DNA of 64,000 bases from Ampelomyces quisqualis (Eukaryota > Ascomycota > Dothideomycetes > Pleosporales > Phaeosphaeriaceae). A program made the translations under genes and the position numbers. The stretch spans positions 744,001 through 808,000 of the forward strand of contig JAGTXZ010000011.1 of the NCBI GenBank assembly GCA_018398575.1, in the 5' to 3' direction. Shown here one piece after another: positions 44,290 through 54,658 of this stretch (position 1 is the first letter of the stretch; the number at the start of each line of letters is the position of its first letter). The notes below the pieces were generated by a model. The model did not search any database. It saw only the letters and a program-made list of their open reading frames with translations, and had not been told where the DNA came from.

Positions 44290-45914
44290 CTAGCCTCCCT
44301 CGAGGTCTTCCTCGAGGACCGAATAATCACCGTGGCAAGTTGGAAAGATGGGCCAATTGCGAGGAGCTCCTGTTGGGACTAAGAGTTCTATAAAAGAGTC
44401 TAGATGGTTACCAATCTTCAAGAATTCGAGCACTTGAGCCTGGAAAGTGGTAATCGTGGTCGTCAAGCTGGGGAGTGCGACTCGGTGGACCCTCCAATCT
44501 GTGGCCTGGACGACGATTCGCGCGTATGGAGTGAGCCTAATCCCGAGATGACTTGAAGATGTAATGATGTTTTCCGTGATTGGCAGCAACGAGACATTGA
44601 ATATGATCGTCTTCAGGCACTTACGAGGGGTAAAAGGAACTTGACGGATGAAGAAACGATACGTCATCGAAGCATCGATCATTTTCCAGATGGTTTGCAT
44701 GTGGTTGGGCGGTCCTGAGACAGATGCACGGAAGGCATTTCCGAAGCATGACCGTTGAAAAGCCGCTGTGTTGACTTCCCCGACAAGCTTCGAGGTTTCT
44801 GAGTAGATCTGCCGTGACACACGGGATAGTGCAGTGAGTTCGTCGATGCCCTGGAAGCTACCAACCTTTTTCTCGGAATGATAAGTGCTCCAGTGTCATC
44901 TCAATGGCGCATCCTGCGCAAGTGCATGTTCTGCAATCCACAGCCTCAGCTCAATCGAGAGATCGATGAGGCGGAACTTCGGCTGTGGTGGCCCATACTG
45001 GGATACAGGAGCTCGATACGAAGGGTCATTGATAATGCTGCACAATGTTAGTTTGGCGGCGACCTCAAATTGCATGGGAAGAGTATTACCTTCGACTCGA
45101 TCGCAACAGTACCGGTAGTTCGCGGACACTCACTGGGGTACAAATGCGGTGTTAAATACCCAGCGCGGTGTTAATATACACCGCAGTATCGTGTAAATTC
45201 ACTCCTTTACACCGCACGTAGGGGATATTTACACAGCTCCAGTGTATATTACACTGCAGCAGTGTTTATTTACCTGCTACTTTTATTAGTATATTTTGTT
45301 TTGTGTTTTTCTATATTTTTTAGTGTTAATTTAATTAGTATGTAAGGTTTTAGTGTTCACTGCTAAGACTTATTTTCGCTTATTTTTAAACCCTCTCTAT
45401 CTCTACTAAATTTTTACATTTTTTCTCTCTCTCTTGTAAACCTGCTAAACCTTAGATTTTGACATGCGCGTGCCACAGCCTGTACCTAGGCGCAGGTATT
45501 AATAGAGGTTGTAGTAGATTTTGTAGATTAACTAAGAATTATTCTAACAGATTACTGTATAAGCTAAGGAGAAATAACAAAGTCCAAAGGTCTTTACAGC
45601 GTAAAGTAAAGTACTAAGAATAGCAGATAATTCACCTGCTCAGCGTGTAAATATACCTAGAACGTGTAAATATAGACGACTTTGCGGTGTTTCTAAGGGG
45701 AATTCTGCGGGTTTTTTTTTACATGATTCTACGCGGGGTATTTAACACCGCGTTTGTACCGCAGTGACCATAGTCGGCAGAGTTGTATAGTCTCACCAGT
45801 TCTTGCACGCCACTCTCGCTGTCGCCCGGCACGATTGCAGACACAGGTGCTTGCGTGTTCGATTGTGTGTTGGCAGGCGAAGGAAAACTTGCAGAGGTGA
45901 GTTTGCTATGGGGT
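44290..45914 (-). pseudogene. F-box-like pseudogene A, split by a transposon
   Basis: The minus-strand frame 44290-45037 carries IDLSIELRLWIAEHALA, then a TGA at 44896-44898, then HWSTYHSEKKVGSFQGIDELTALSRVSRQIYSE and a C-terminal RNWPIFPTCHGDYSVLEEDLEG. The intact neighbour has Trp at the position of the TGA, so one G-to-A change explains the stop; there is no frameshift. A 52-bp intron (45038-45089, GTAATA...AAACTAACATTGTGCAG) precedes it. The exon upstream of that intron is split by the element at 45131-45766: codons ending Asp-Tyr-Gly (right of the element) continue in frame with Val-Arg-Glu-Leu (left of it). The open frame reaches about 45914, where a CTAAC...ATAG acceptor-like site lies. 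The true start is not identified. Confidence 0.65.
45131..45766. mobile_element. 636-bp non-autonomous DNA transposon (MITE-like) with 35-bp terminal inverted repeats
   Basis: The two ends are inverted repeats, matching at 32 of 35 positions and beginning CACTGSGGTACAAAYGCGGT; mismatches are at positions 6, 15 and 32. Flanking trinucleotides are ACT (45128-45130) and ACC (45767-45769), an imperfect 3-bp target duplication. Inside both ends lie about ten copies, in both orientations, of a GTGTAAATA / GCGGTGTTAA-type motif, like transposase-binding subterminal repeats. The core is AT-rich with no coding frame. Ends starting CACTG and a 3-bp duplication would suit CACTA-like elements, but superfamily is not settled. 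It sits inside a coding exon of F-box-like pseudogene A. Confidence 0.82.
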
Positions 45915-46554
45915 GATATTGTGTTAGCGTTGCACTAGCGTGTCGACGCAGCCTTGAAGTAAGGGCCGCTTTTCTGCTCACTCTTTGGCAGTGTACCCAA
46001 TGCTTTTGACTACAGTGGATGAGGACTGCAACTTCAATGGCTCTGTGGATGAGCATATAGGTAGAGACTTCACGGTCGAATCAATCAATTATAGCTTTAT
46101 CCACGTTTATGCACAGAGCAATGATGTGCTTTTAAGAATTTGTTGTTCAAGCGGCATCGGTGTCACTGCTAAAAGGAAAAAGTTCGGCAGCACGTACAGT
46201 TGGAGTCCGAGAAGTATTCGAGGCTCTAGTCCCTGTGGGTGCAAATCCTCTTAGCATAAATCTCTAACACCTTCACCAGGTCCAGCAATAATTCGCAATC
46301 GCGCAAGTAGGAGCCTCTGGAGATTCATACACCTCGAGGATCGACGACTCGACAGGCAGCACTAGACTTGTGCTTTTTCGTGTGGTCGTCCGATCATGAG
46401 GTTTTCCTCGGTCTGGTGCCGTGTACTATCTTTGAAAGCGTTGATAGGCGTAGTCGTACGTTCGCAAGTCCTTGGTACCGTGTCCCGAGACAAGCACACT
46501 CTCGAGCCGACAGCCTGATCTTCCCCCTTGCCCATGAGCAACGCCGGGAATATC
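45915..46554. other. stretch between two F-box-like pseudogenes
   Basis: It may contain the lost 5' end of pseudogene A and 3' remnants of pseudogene B. An in-phase extension of either was not found, and nothing else is recognised. Confidence 0.4.
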
Positions 46555-47350
46555 TTAGAAGCCGGTCTCCATCCATGCAAGAGTGAGTGCAAATTCCTCC
46601 GCAGAGAGGTGCTTCCGAAGCAAGCCAAGGTGGCATCGAACTCCGGCACCTGGATAGACCCGCCAACATCGCTCCAACAAAGATGTCGCATCGTGCTTTC
46701 TGACATTTCGCTGGATGATTCGCAGGACACCGCGAAGATGTTCCAGGTTTCTAATTTTCAGTAGTACGTTGCTGCAAACGCGCTGTACCACGCAAATATC
46801 AGAAAGACGAAATTCTTGTGTGACGGACGTGTGTTGGCGTATAATCCGTACATGCAGACAGAGATCGATAGCGTTCATCACGACTGTAGGTATCTTGGCC
46901 ATGCTCGTAGTTTTCGGGTGCTGAGACAAGAAAGCGTACGCCTCGACTGAGCGATCACACTAGATCCCCGGTTGAGGTGTGAGGCCCTGATTTGCTCCAT
47001 CAAAGTGGAGGACCGCAGACTTCAGCCAGAGCTGCGACATCTCATTTCTGAGCTGACGAGAAACACACATATGAGTGAGGGGTTTCTGCTAGTGAGTTTT
47101 GTCGTAGTAGAATTGCTTGTCGACGAACCCTCCGACTTTTGTCCCTGACGTCTCGCATTTCTAACGCCACATGAGGCCCCTGTAGTACGAGAGTACATAC
47201 TCGGCAACCATGAGTCGCAATTCAGCTGGCAACCTCATGAATGGGAACTTGTCTGGATGATATGGCTGAGGTACCTTCGTGGGCTGTACGAGGGATGGAA
47301 GTTCAAGAAGCCTGCGGACGCTGTCGCGGAAGTCAGGGTCGTCAACGTAG
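46555..47350 (-). pseudogene. F-box-like pseudogene B with three in-frame TAG codons
   Basis: A single minus-strand frame runs from 47350 to a TAA at 46555-46557 without any frameshift. It starts YVDDPDFRDSVRRLLELP, then has RLPAELRLMVAEYVLS (F-box-like), VSRQLRNEMSQLWLKSAV, and C-terminal SMAKIPTVVMNAIDLCLHVRII. Three TAG codons interrupt it, at 47161-47163, 47089-47091 and 46960-46962. A TAG-ending acceptor at 47351-47352 precedes the frame, as in the other two copies, where AG is followed by C and then a conserved xxxD stretch. An upstream ATG frame (47561) with its own TAG at 47457-47459 may be exon 1 but does not join in phase. The gene is dead unless TAG is suppressed. Confidence 0.65.
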
Positions 47351-48321
47351 CTACGTGTGCGTCAGTTGACGAAGTTGGATTTCTGCATCATTGATGGGCA
47401 CTAACCCTTTCCTTGAGTTTGGCTACAAGTGGGTGGATGTCAAGACCTAGGGTCTGCTATGCCTCGATAGGGAGCACTGCGGTGATTTCCCCAGTGACGG
47501 CGTTCGATGCGCTGGCCGCCACAGAGTTTTCGTTATCGGATTCTGCCCTAGAGTTGCTCATATCTGCGCAAGTTGATCACAGATGAGGAGCGGATATGAG
47601 TAGAATTTGGTCGGCACAGGGATACCAGAGCAGTGGGAAATAAGTGGCGGCGCATTCAGGTGTCTAGTGGTACGCGATGTCATGTGACCATCCTTCACTC
47701 TTCATGACAGCACAGAAGAGCTCAGAAACGCTAATTCTCCAGCCGTTGGCATGCCGAATAGATTACACAAAAGAAAATTCCAAGGTGATTGAATCCATGA
47801 ATTCGAGAGCACTCTCATGAGTCTAGACGATGAAGGGAACAAGTTCAACTTTCAGTGGGACTCCTTAGCATATGTGCACAGCCATCGAAACCGGGCTCAA
47901 GGCAATGACATGAATTATCTGCATTGCAGGGATGAAAATGATAAATACGCTGTCCACAGTTAACGCTTATCAATCCTGATGTCTACTGTCAAAGCATTAT
48001 CCTTTTGCTGGCTGTCCCTGGCCGTTCTCAGGGCTGAGTATCACGTGCTGTACACGAAGAATGAAGTCGTCAGGTCTCCCCGTTGCAATGGGAACCTCTC
48101 GGGACTAGGGAATGGAATACGCCGATGACATTGCCTAATGTGAAGCGGCTTTGGACTTGAGGTACAATTAGTATATGTAGTGTTCAGGGAAAGTAGCAAC
48201 GTTGACGTTGTCAGCAATAGTTACGGAGGGAGGCTCGGAGTTTGCGGCGCCTCAACCACTACCTACACCTCGAACTTCATCACTCAAACACCGTCTACCG
48301 CAAGGGTGGATTCTGCACTCT
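47351..48321. other. upstream flank of pseudogene B and of the second Zn2Cys6 regulator
   Basis: It holds possible exon-1 remnants of pseudogene B (to 47561) and the promoter of the regulator. A frame open from 48180 lacks an ATG and meets a TAG at 48177-48179. No other gene is seen. Confidence 0.45.
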
Positions 48322-50886
48322 ATGGTCAGGGTACATCGTGTGCAGAACTTTCCTGGCCGAAAACTAACGCGCCGCAGACAGGCAACTTGTTCCCAGCGCG
48401 CTTGCGCGAGTCGCATCAGGATAAGCGCCAAAACACCAATTTCCGTCGCAATGGAAAGCTACAAGCCTGTGAGCCTTGTCGCAAAGGCAAGATGCGATGC
48501 GACCATATGATGCCAATTTGCGGGAGGTGTACGAAGCGCAGCAAGCCAGATCAATGTGTCTATCATCCAGCACCCTTGACCAAGGCGCCAAGTCCACACG
48601 ATACCAACTCAGATCAGAGCAGCTCCCGAGTAAACAGCTTTGGTACGGCATATCAGTCGCCATACGCTCGGGAAAGCACTCGCGACACTGTCTATCATGA
48701 TGCAAAGCGAGTAAAGCGTGCAGACACGTTTCAGCCGGTTGTCGACCTCCCACGACAAGCTGAATCACAAGGTCCGATAGCCCTTGAAGACCTGAGCCGG
48801 TCATTATTGGATCGTGGTGCGCGAACAGAGACACTTGGGCTTGATGATGGCGCCGGGTTCATTAATCATTCTGCTGTCCTTGCCGAGCATGAGCTCAGCA
48901 TCGGCATTCAGCCACCCAACACGGACGTCGCATCGACACCAAGGGTTTCTCAATGGCAAATTGACCGAGGCGCAGCCGTACTTACCCTGCTTCGGAACCT
49001 TCCATCTATCGAGAAGTATATCGACAAGTATGTAGAATTTGGCTCTTCGTGTTCCCTGCCTCTCATACTCTAATCAAGGCTGAATCAGCATGACTGACTG
49101 ATATCTCCAGGTGGTTCTCCTTTGCCGGCGGTATCGTCGTCATCGAGCCCATGGTCAAGATATATCTTGAGGGACTACGATTTACTTGGCATAAGGCGCT
49201 CGAGTCACAGAAGCCTGCAGATCTTCGAATGATGTCCGAACAGGTATGGGAGAACACACTAAGGCCAGTTTCGCGGATTTTGAATCGACATACTACTCCT
49301 CGCGAGTTCTGCGCCAACGTCACGGGCGCGTTCTTGAGATGGGAAGTGGTCGGCATCATCGTGACCCTGGTCTCGCTTGTGGCACAGTCATTGAAAGGTA
49401 CGTTCTCGTACCAGGACCGAGGGAATCCGCTCAGCTCTCGTTCCCCAGCAGTGTTAGGCTGAGCTTCAGCGCTCTTGTGACCGAACTGATGGGCTGAAAA
49501 CTTGCTGACTGCCGCTTAGATGGCGACCCTATGTTCTGTTCCCATGACGATGCGCCAATTGACCGAGCTCTACATGCCCTAACAATGCACAACGCCTCCG
49601 AGATGTGTGTTCAATTTTGCGACGACGTTGGCGTGCTCAACGACTTGTACCTGTGGTTGTTGTACGAGAATGCTATTGCATACTGCTCCATGCGATCCAA
49701 AGGCAGTAAGTGGCTGGCTCATATCGTTAGCCTTGCTGCTTGTGGTCTTGGCTGATACTACACAGGCTACGAAAACTCGAAGAAGAATTCACACCTGACT
49801 AATGCGCTGCTGAGTTGCAATCTCCACCAAGAAATCAAGGTTGACGAGAAGACACCACTCTTCATGGCAGAGCTGCGTAAGCGACTCTTCATCTGCGCAT
49901 ACGACGGTGACAAATATATAGCGGCTTTCAGCGGACGACCACCGAAACTGACGAGATACTACTGCCGTTTGCAGCTACCCGTAGATCTGACAGATGCACA
50001 AACCATGTCTGACGGACTGGAGCTCGAGGCAGCGGTCGATGGACTTGATGCAGAGGGCTGGAATCAGCAAGGCACAGTTCAGCGCTCTACCTTCGCTCGT
50101 CTATCTGCGACCAATGCTCTAATTACAGAGGAAATTCTTGAGATTTCATTAGGCCATTTGACGCAACACGAAACAGTTCGGCGCGCTGCCGAAATCGAAG
50201 CACACACGAACAAGTACTGGGAGGAATTGCCAGAATTTCTACGCATTGATGTCGAAGACCCTTGGAGCCCGCAGCATTCACCGCTTGAGTTGCTATTCCT
50301 TGTGTTGATCCGGCTCAATCACCTCGATCATCACTTCATGCTTCAACGCACATTGAGTAAGAAAGGGTACTTCGGATCTACCACGCCAAACATCAATCTG
50401 CTGTCAGTATGCAGTGACATCTTCAATTTTGTTGTCAGATTGGTCGACAACAAGGATCACTTCCGGGATTTCCAGATCGACTTCGTGCAAATATTAACAA
50501 AACACGGAATACCCGCGGCAGCGGTACTGGCAGTAGAGCTTCTACATCAAGAACATCACCTCAATTCTGCATCAGCGCTGGCTTACCCACTACATCGCTC
50601 GGACACTATCCAGAGCCTCTCAGTCTTTGTCTCGTGCCTTGGCACCGTTCGACCGGATACCAGTGGACACGAGAGCTGCAATCGTGGTCGCAAGTTTCTC
50701 AAGACGATATTGGACATGATACTCGGTTCTGGAACTGTTCAGACGCAGAGTCTGCCGACTGCTGAAAGCACAATTGATGATCAGATGTTCGGAGCCCCGC
50801 TGTCACGGCCTGGCAGTGACGGAGACTTCATGAAGTGGCTTGAGAACATGGAGTGGGACCAGGATAATTGGATTAGCTTCAACTGA
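48322..50886 (+). CDS. Zn2Cys6 transcription factor
   Basis: Five exons, 48322-48330, 48378-49027, 49111-49397, 49520-49705 and 49766-50886, join in frame to 750 residues; introns are 47, 83, 122 and 60 bp. The first coding exon is just ATG GTC AGG; its intron has a textbook AAACTAAC branch site and CGCAG acceptor, and it supplies the only usable ATG before the zinc cluster. The cluster is C34-X2-C37-X6-C44-X6-C51-X2-C54-X8-C63. The middle shows the fungal-regulator pattern LRKRLFICAYDGDKYIAAFSGRPPKLTRYYC and RLNHLDHHFMLQRTL. The C terminus is acidic with Trp (MKWLENMEWDQDNWISF), a plausible activation segment. Target genes unknown. It neighbours the F-box-like island, which may be an accessory region. 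Confidence 0.87.
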
Positions 50887-51296
50887 TTATTACTAACTGT
50901 TGACATGAATTCAAGAAGACATGCTTCAATTGATCCATGAGCGAACGCGAAGTGACGGAGCGCGAGCAGTGAGCCAATCACGACCGCGGCGCAACGCCAC
51001 GATACTATGCCCCGGCGTACGTCACGACTTTTCGGCCGTAGCAACGCCACTGTCACGGCGTAATTGCAGGCCTCAAACCTACAGCATGAATCCGGGGTAA
51101 GTTGATCTCACCGACTACACCTATCTAGTCTTACGTGCGACCTTTGCATCGCAGAGTATCAAATTGCATTAGTCGCCATCTGATTATAAAAAGGTAAGCA
51201 AGGGCCCATACAGCAATCGTTCACCTTCTTCATATGAATAGCCTCCTCACTGCAACATCTCGTGACAACGGGCCAACAGTTCAACATCCGCTCACA
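50887..51296. other. intergenic stretch between regulator and small PPxY protein
   Basis: It contains a start-less frame and an upstream ATG at 51234 in frame with the next gene. No independent gene is seen. Confidence 0.5.
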
Positions 51297-51906
51297 ATGT
51301 GCTGCAGCAAGTGTCGAAAGCAGCGTCTCCAACAACGGGCCCTTTTGCAAGCCAACCTACCGATCGGCAATCGCCCGGGCGGTTTTTGTGGTGCTCGAAG
51401 ACAGCGTCGTCTTCTACGCGAATTCGAAGCAGATAGTGCAAAGAAGTACCAAGCTGTAGCGGTGAAAAAGTTTCTCGCGCAAGAAGCTTTCTGGTCTGAA
51501 GTTCAAAAATACCGTAGTCCAATGGCAGGTATCATCGCTGTCAGTGTTGCTATCGGCGCCGAAAAGCTGGGACGCAAGATATCCGAGAAGAGACTTGAAC
51601 GTAAGGAGCGCAAGGCTGCCGAGGTAAGCTTTCAAAGAGAATTCTCATGCATCAATTGGCTGACGGATCATACAGCAGCGAGGGCTACTCTATGGTCCTG
51701 GCGAGCCCTCATCTTCATGTTCAGTTGCGCAGACAAAGCTGTCGCGCCAGCCTCAAAGGCAGGAGAGTAAGAGTGAAGAAGCGCGAGGTGAGGGTGAAAG
51801 ACGTCGTAGCAAGAGTTCGGAGAGAAATTTGCTGCCGGAACAGCCGCCGCCACGATACGAGGACGTTGTCTCGAATGACCAGAGACGTGCGCCACCGTAC
51901 GCATGA
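51297..51906 (+). CDS. small basic protein with hydrophobic patch and C-terminal PPxY motif; unknown function
   Basis: Exons 51297-51623 and 51676-51906 give 185 residues. The 52-bp intron starts GTAAGC, has a GGCTGACGG branch site and ends in a tandem TACAG/CAG acceptor (NAGNAG), so a form one residue shorter is possible. An in-frame ATG at 51234 would add 21 residues, but the 51297 ATG has the better context (A at -3). Features: Cys-rich, basic start MCCSKCRKQRLQQR; a hydrophobic stretch MAGIIAVSVAIG at about residues 79-90; a charged helix KLGRKISEKRLERKERK; and a disordered tail ending PPPRYEDVVSND and PPYA. PPxY motifs bind WW domains such as those of Rsp5-type ubiquitin ligases (known motif, inferred here). 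No family recognised. Confidence 0.6.
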
Positions 51907-52841
51907 GCGACTGTCGTCTGCATAGCTAGTCGGTGGCTTCTTGTATACTCTCTTTTGTTTGTCGCTTTCTCACTTGACACACATTCTATCAGGCCCTTTT
52001 TTTCCATCAGAATCCCTCCCCTGATCCATATTCTAGCCGTCTTCAACACGTATAATATCTATGCTTATGCCACGTTGTCAAGCACTCTCCAACATTACCG
52101 GTGCGGTCCCACCTATACTAATTACGCAACCGCTCTTGGGCAGGTCCAGAGGGTCAGGTGGACAATGTTTTCGATTTGACGGCAAGCATCGTCATAATGC
52201 TTTGTTTCAAACAAAGGAAGACAAACATCCGCTTTAGGGTGTATCGTCGATTACCGAGTCGGGCTAGTCCCAACTGCCAGAACGAGTCGCTTCATTTTTG
52301 CCATGCTGTACAAGATGTTGTTTGTCTTTCGTTTGCGCTTGAGGTCGCGCAGTGCGTTTGCCGAGTCCACTCTCACCGTAGTCTCAAGGCACACAGAATA
52401 CATCCGACCAGCAAGTAGAAGGCCACCCTGCCACGCGTCCAAGATGCTGTGTGACCTCGAACATGGTTTTCTCAGCTCTGCCACCCGAGAAAACGGACAT
52501 TTCAAAGTCTCATTCCTCTACTTCCCAATGCGGTCATCACGATGCTAAATTGACTTTGTTCTTTCCAACTTTCACCTCAGCACTTCACGATAGAGCTCAT
52601 GCACGCGCAGGTGCTTGCCGTTCCCAGCGCTCACTGAACGTGTTGTCGCCTCCCGATCCCGTCTGCCCACGCGATAAAATCTCTGCCTTTCCTTCTTCTT
52701 CTTCCCTGGTTCTCCTAACAACTTGCTACTCATTTCACACCCGCCCTTGCATACCACAACCAAGTTCCACACCCACTTATCCAATTGGGTTCTTTAAACA
52801 GACTCGTCCTTGCTTCGCCAAAAGCTTAAGCAGAATCCGAC
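51907..52841. other. upstream region of the sugar transporter
   Basis: A 935-bp gene-free stretch. The right half is C/T-rich (52680-52770), as is common for leaders and promoters of highly expressed fungal genes. A 172-codon frame overlapping it was rejected as shadow. Confidence 0.55.
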
Positions 52842-54658
52842 ATGGCCCGCTGGGCTCCCTCTTCCGCCGCACGTGGCGGCGCTCTCGGTCGCGTCGAGGC
52901 GCCCGTCACGCTGCGCGGCTATCTCCTGTGCGTCTTCGCAGCTTTCGGTGGTATCTTGTTCGGCTATGATTCGGGCTACATCAACGGCGTCCTTGCGATG
53001 AACTTCTTCAAGCAGGAGTTCGGAGGTGAGTAACACTACTACGTGACGCGCTGCAGAATCTCGACTAACAAGAACGTAGGCCCATCTGATTCGTCTGCCG
53101 CCTTCAATGGCCGACTCTACAAGACCTGGGAGCAGTCCTTGATTGTCTCGATTCTGTCGGCTGGTACCTTCTTCGGCGCTCTCTTCGCTGGCGCCCTCGC
53201 AGACTGGATTGGTCGTCGCTCGACTATCATCCTGGGCTGTGGTGTCTTCTCAATTGGTGTGATTCTACAGGTCGCTTCGACTACGGTTGCACTGCTTGTT
53301 CCTGGCCGTCTTATCGCTGGCATTGGAATTGGGTTCGTCTCTGCGGTTATCATTCTGTACATGTCTGAGGTCGCGCCCAAGGCTGTTCGCGGCGCCATCG
53401 TTTCTGGTATGTAGTCCCAAGGCCGTACTTTATGGATATGACTCTGACATGTTTTAGGTTACCAATTCTGCATCACAATCGGTCTGCTCCTCGCTGCCGT
53501 TGTGACCAACGCCACCAAAGACCGCATGGACACCGGCTCGTACCGCATCGCCATGGCTATGCAGTGGCTCTTCGCTATCGTTCTTGGCGCCGGTCTTTTT
53601 CTCCTCCCAGATTCTCCCCGCTGGTATGTCAAGCGCAACCGCCTTGACGATGCTGCTCGGTCGCTCAGCAAACTGCGCGGCCATCCCGCCAACTCACAGT
53701 ACGTCCAGGACGAATTGGCCGAGCTTGTTGCCAATTACAAGTATGAGATGACGCACATGCAGTCTGGCTGGATGGATTGTTTCCGCGGTGGATGGAAGCC
53801 GTCTAGCAACTTGCGCCGCGTCATGCTCGGTATCGCACTGCAGATGATGCAGCAGTGGACTGGAGGTAAGTCTTGACGCACCTCGACACATACATACTTG
53901 CTAATTCCGAGACCAGTCAACTTCGTCTTCTACTACTTCGCCACCTTTGCTGAAACCATCGGCATCAAGAACGGCTTCGTCATCTCCATGATCACCACCG
54001 CCGTCAACGTAGCCTCCACACCACTGTCTTTCTGGGCCATCGAGAAGCTAGGTCGTCGCGCACTCTTGATCTATGGCGCCATTGGCATGTTAATCTGCGA
54101 GTTCCTCATCGGCATCATCGGCACCGTAGCTGAAGGCAGCAAGGCCGCATCCACATGTCTCATCGTCTTCACGTGCATCTACATATTCTTCTTCGCGACC
54201 ACCTGGGGCCCTGGAGCGTGGGTTCTCATTGGCGAGATCTTCCCGCTACCTATTCGTGCTAAAGGTGTTGCGCTGAGCACTTCTAGCAATTGGTTCTGGT
54301 ACGTTCTTCACCCCCCTCTCCCTGTCGACCATCCTTTCTAACACCGCACTATAGGAACTTCATCATCGGCTTCATCACCCCATACCTAATGAATGCCGAA
54401 TACGGCAACCTCAAGACCAAAGTCTTCTTCATCTGGGGCTCCACGTGCACTGCCTGCGTGCTCTTTGCGTACTTCTTCGTTCCTGAGACAAAGGGGCTTA
54501 GCTTGGAGCAGGTTGATCGCATGCTTGAAGAGACGACGCCGCGCAACTCAGCCAAGTGGGTCCCACACTCGACTTACGCTGAACACGCGGATGTTAGCAG
54601 CATTGAGACGACGGATAAGGCTGGTGGTGCCACGCATCGCGAGGTGCGGGATGCTTAG
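52842..54658 (+). CDS. MFS sugar porter (monosaccharide transporter)
   Basis: Exons 52842-53025, 53080-53406, 53458-53865, 53917-54298 and 54355-54658 give 534 residues; introns are 54, 51, 51, 51 and 56 bp... that is four introns of 54, 51, 51 and 56 bp between the five exons. It has the sugar-porter marks: GGILFGYDSGYINGVL in helix 1, LADWIGRRS, PGRLIAGIGIGFVSAVIILYMSEVAPKAVRG, PDSPRWYVKR, QQWTGVNF in helix 7, EKLGRRALLI, WGPGAWVLIGEIFPLPIRAKG and the PETKG signature near the end. About 12 membrane helices and a long cytoplasmic loop after PDSPRW. Known family role: proton-coupled or facilitated uptake of glucose or related sugars at the plasma membrane. The resemblance to Neurospora RCO-3-type transporters is from memory; substrate and any sensing role are unproved. 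Confidence 0.93.

Noticed and set aside
45075..45771. Idea that the element inserted directly after the start codon (ATG at 45769-45771) of pseudogene A
   Set aside because: That ATG frame reaches the 45089 donor in the wrong phase for the F-box-like frame, whereas the Asp-Tyr-Gly frame joins correctly, so the insertion is placed within an exon instead.
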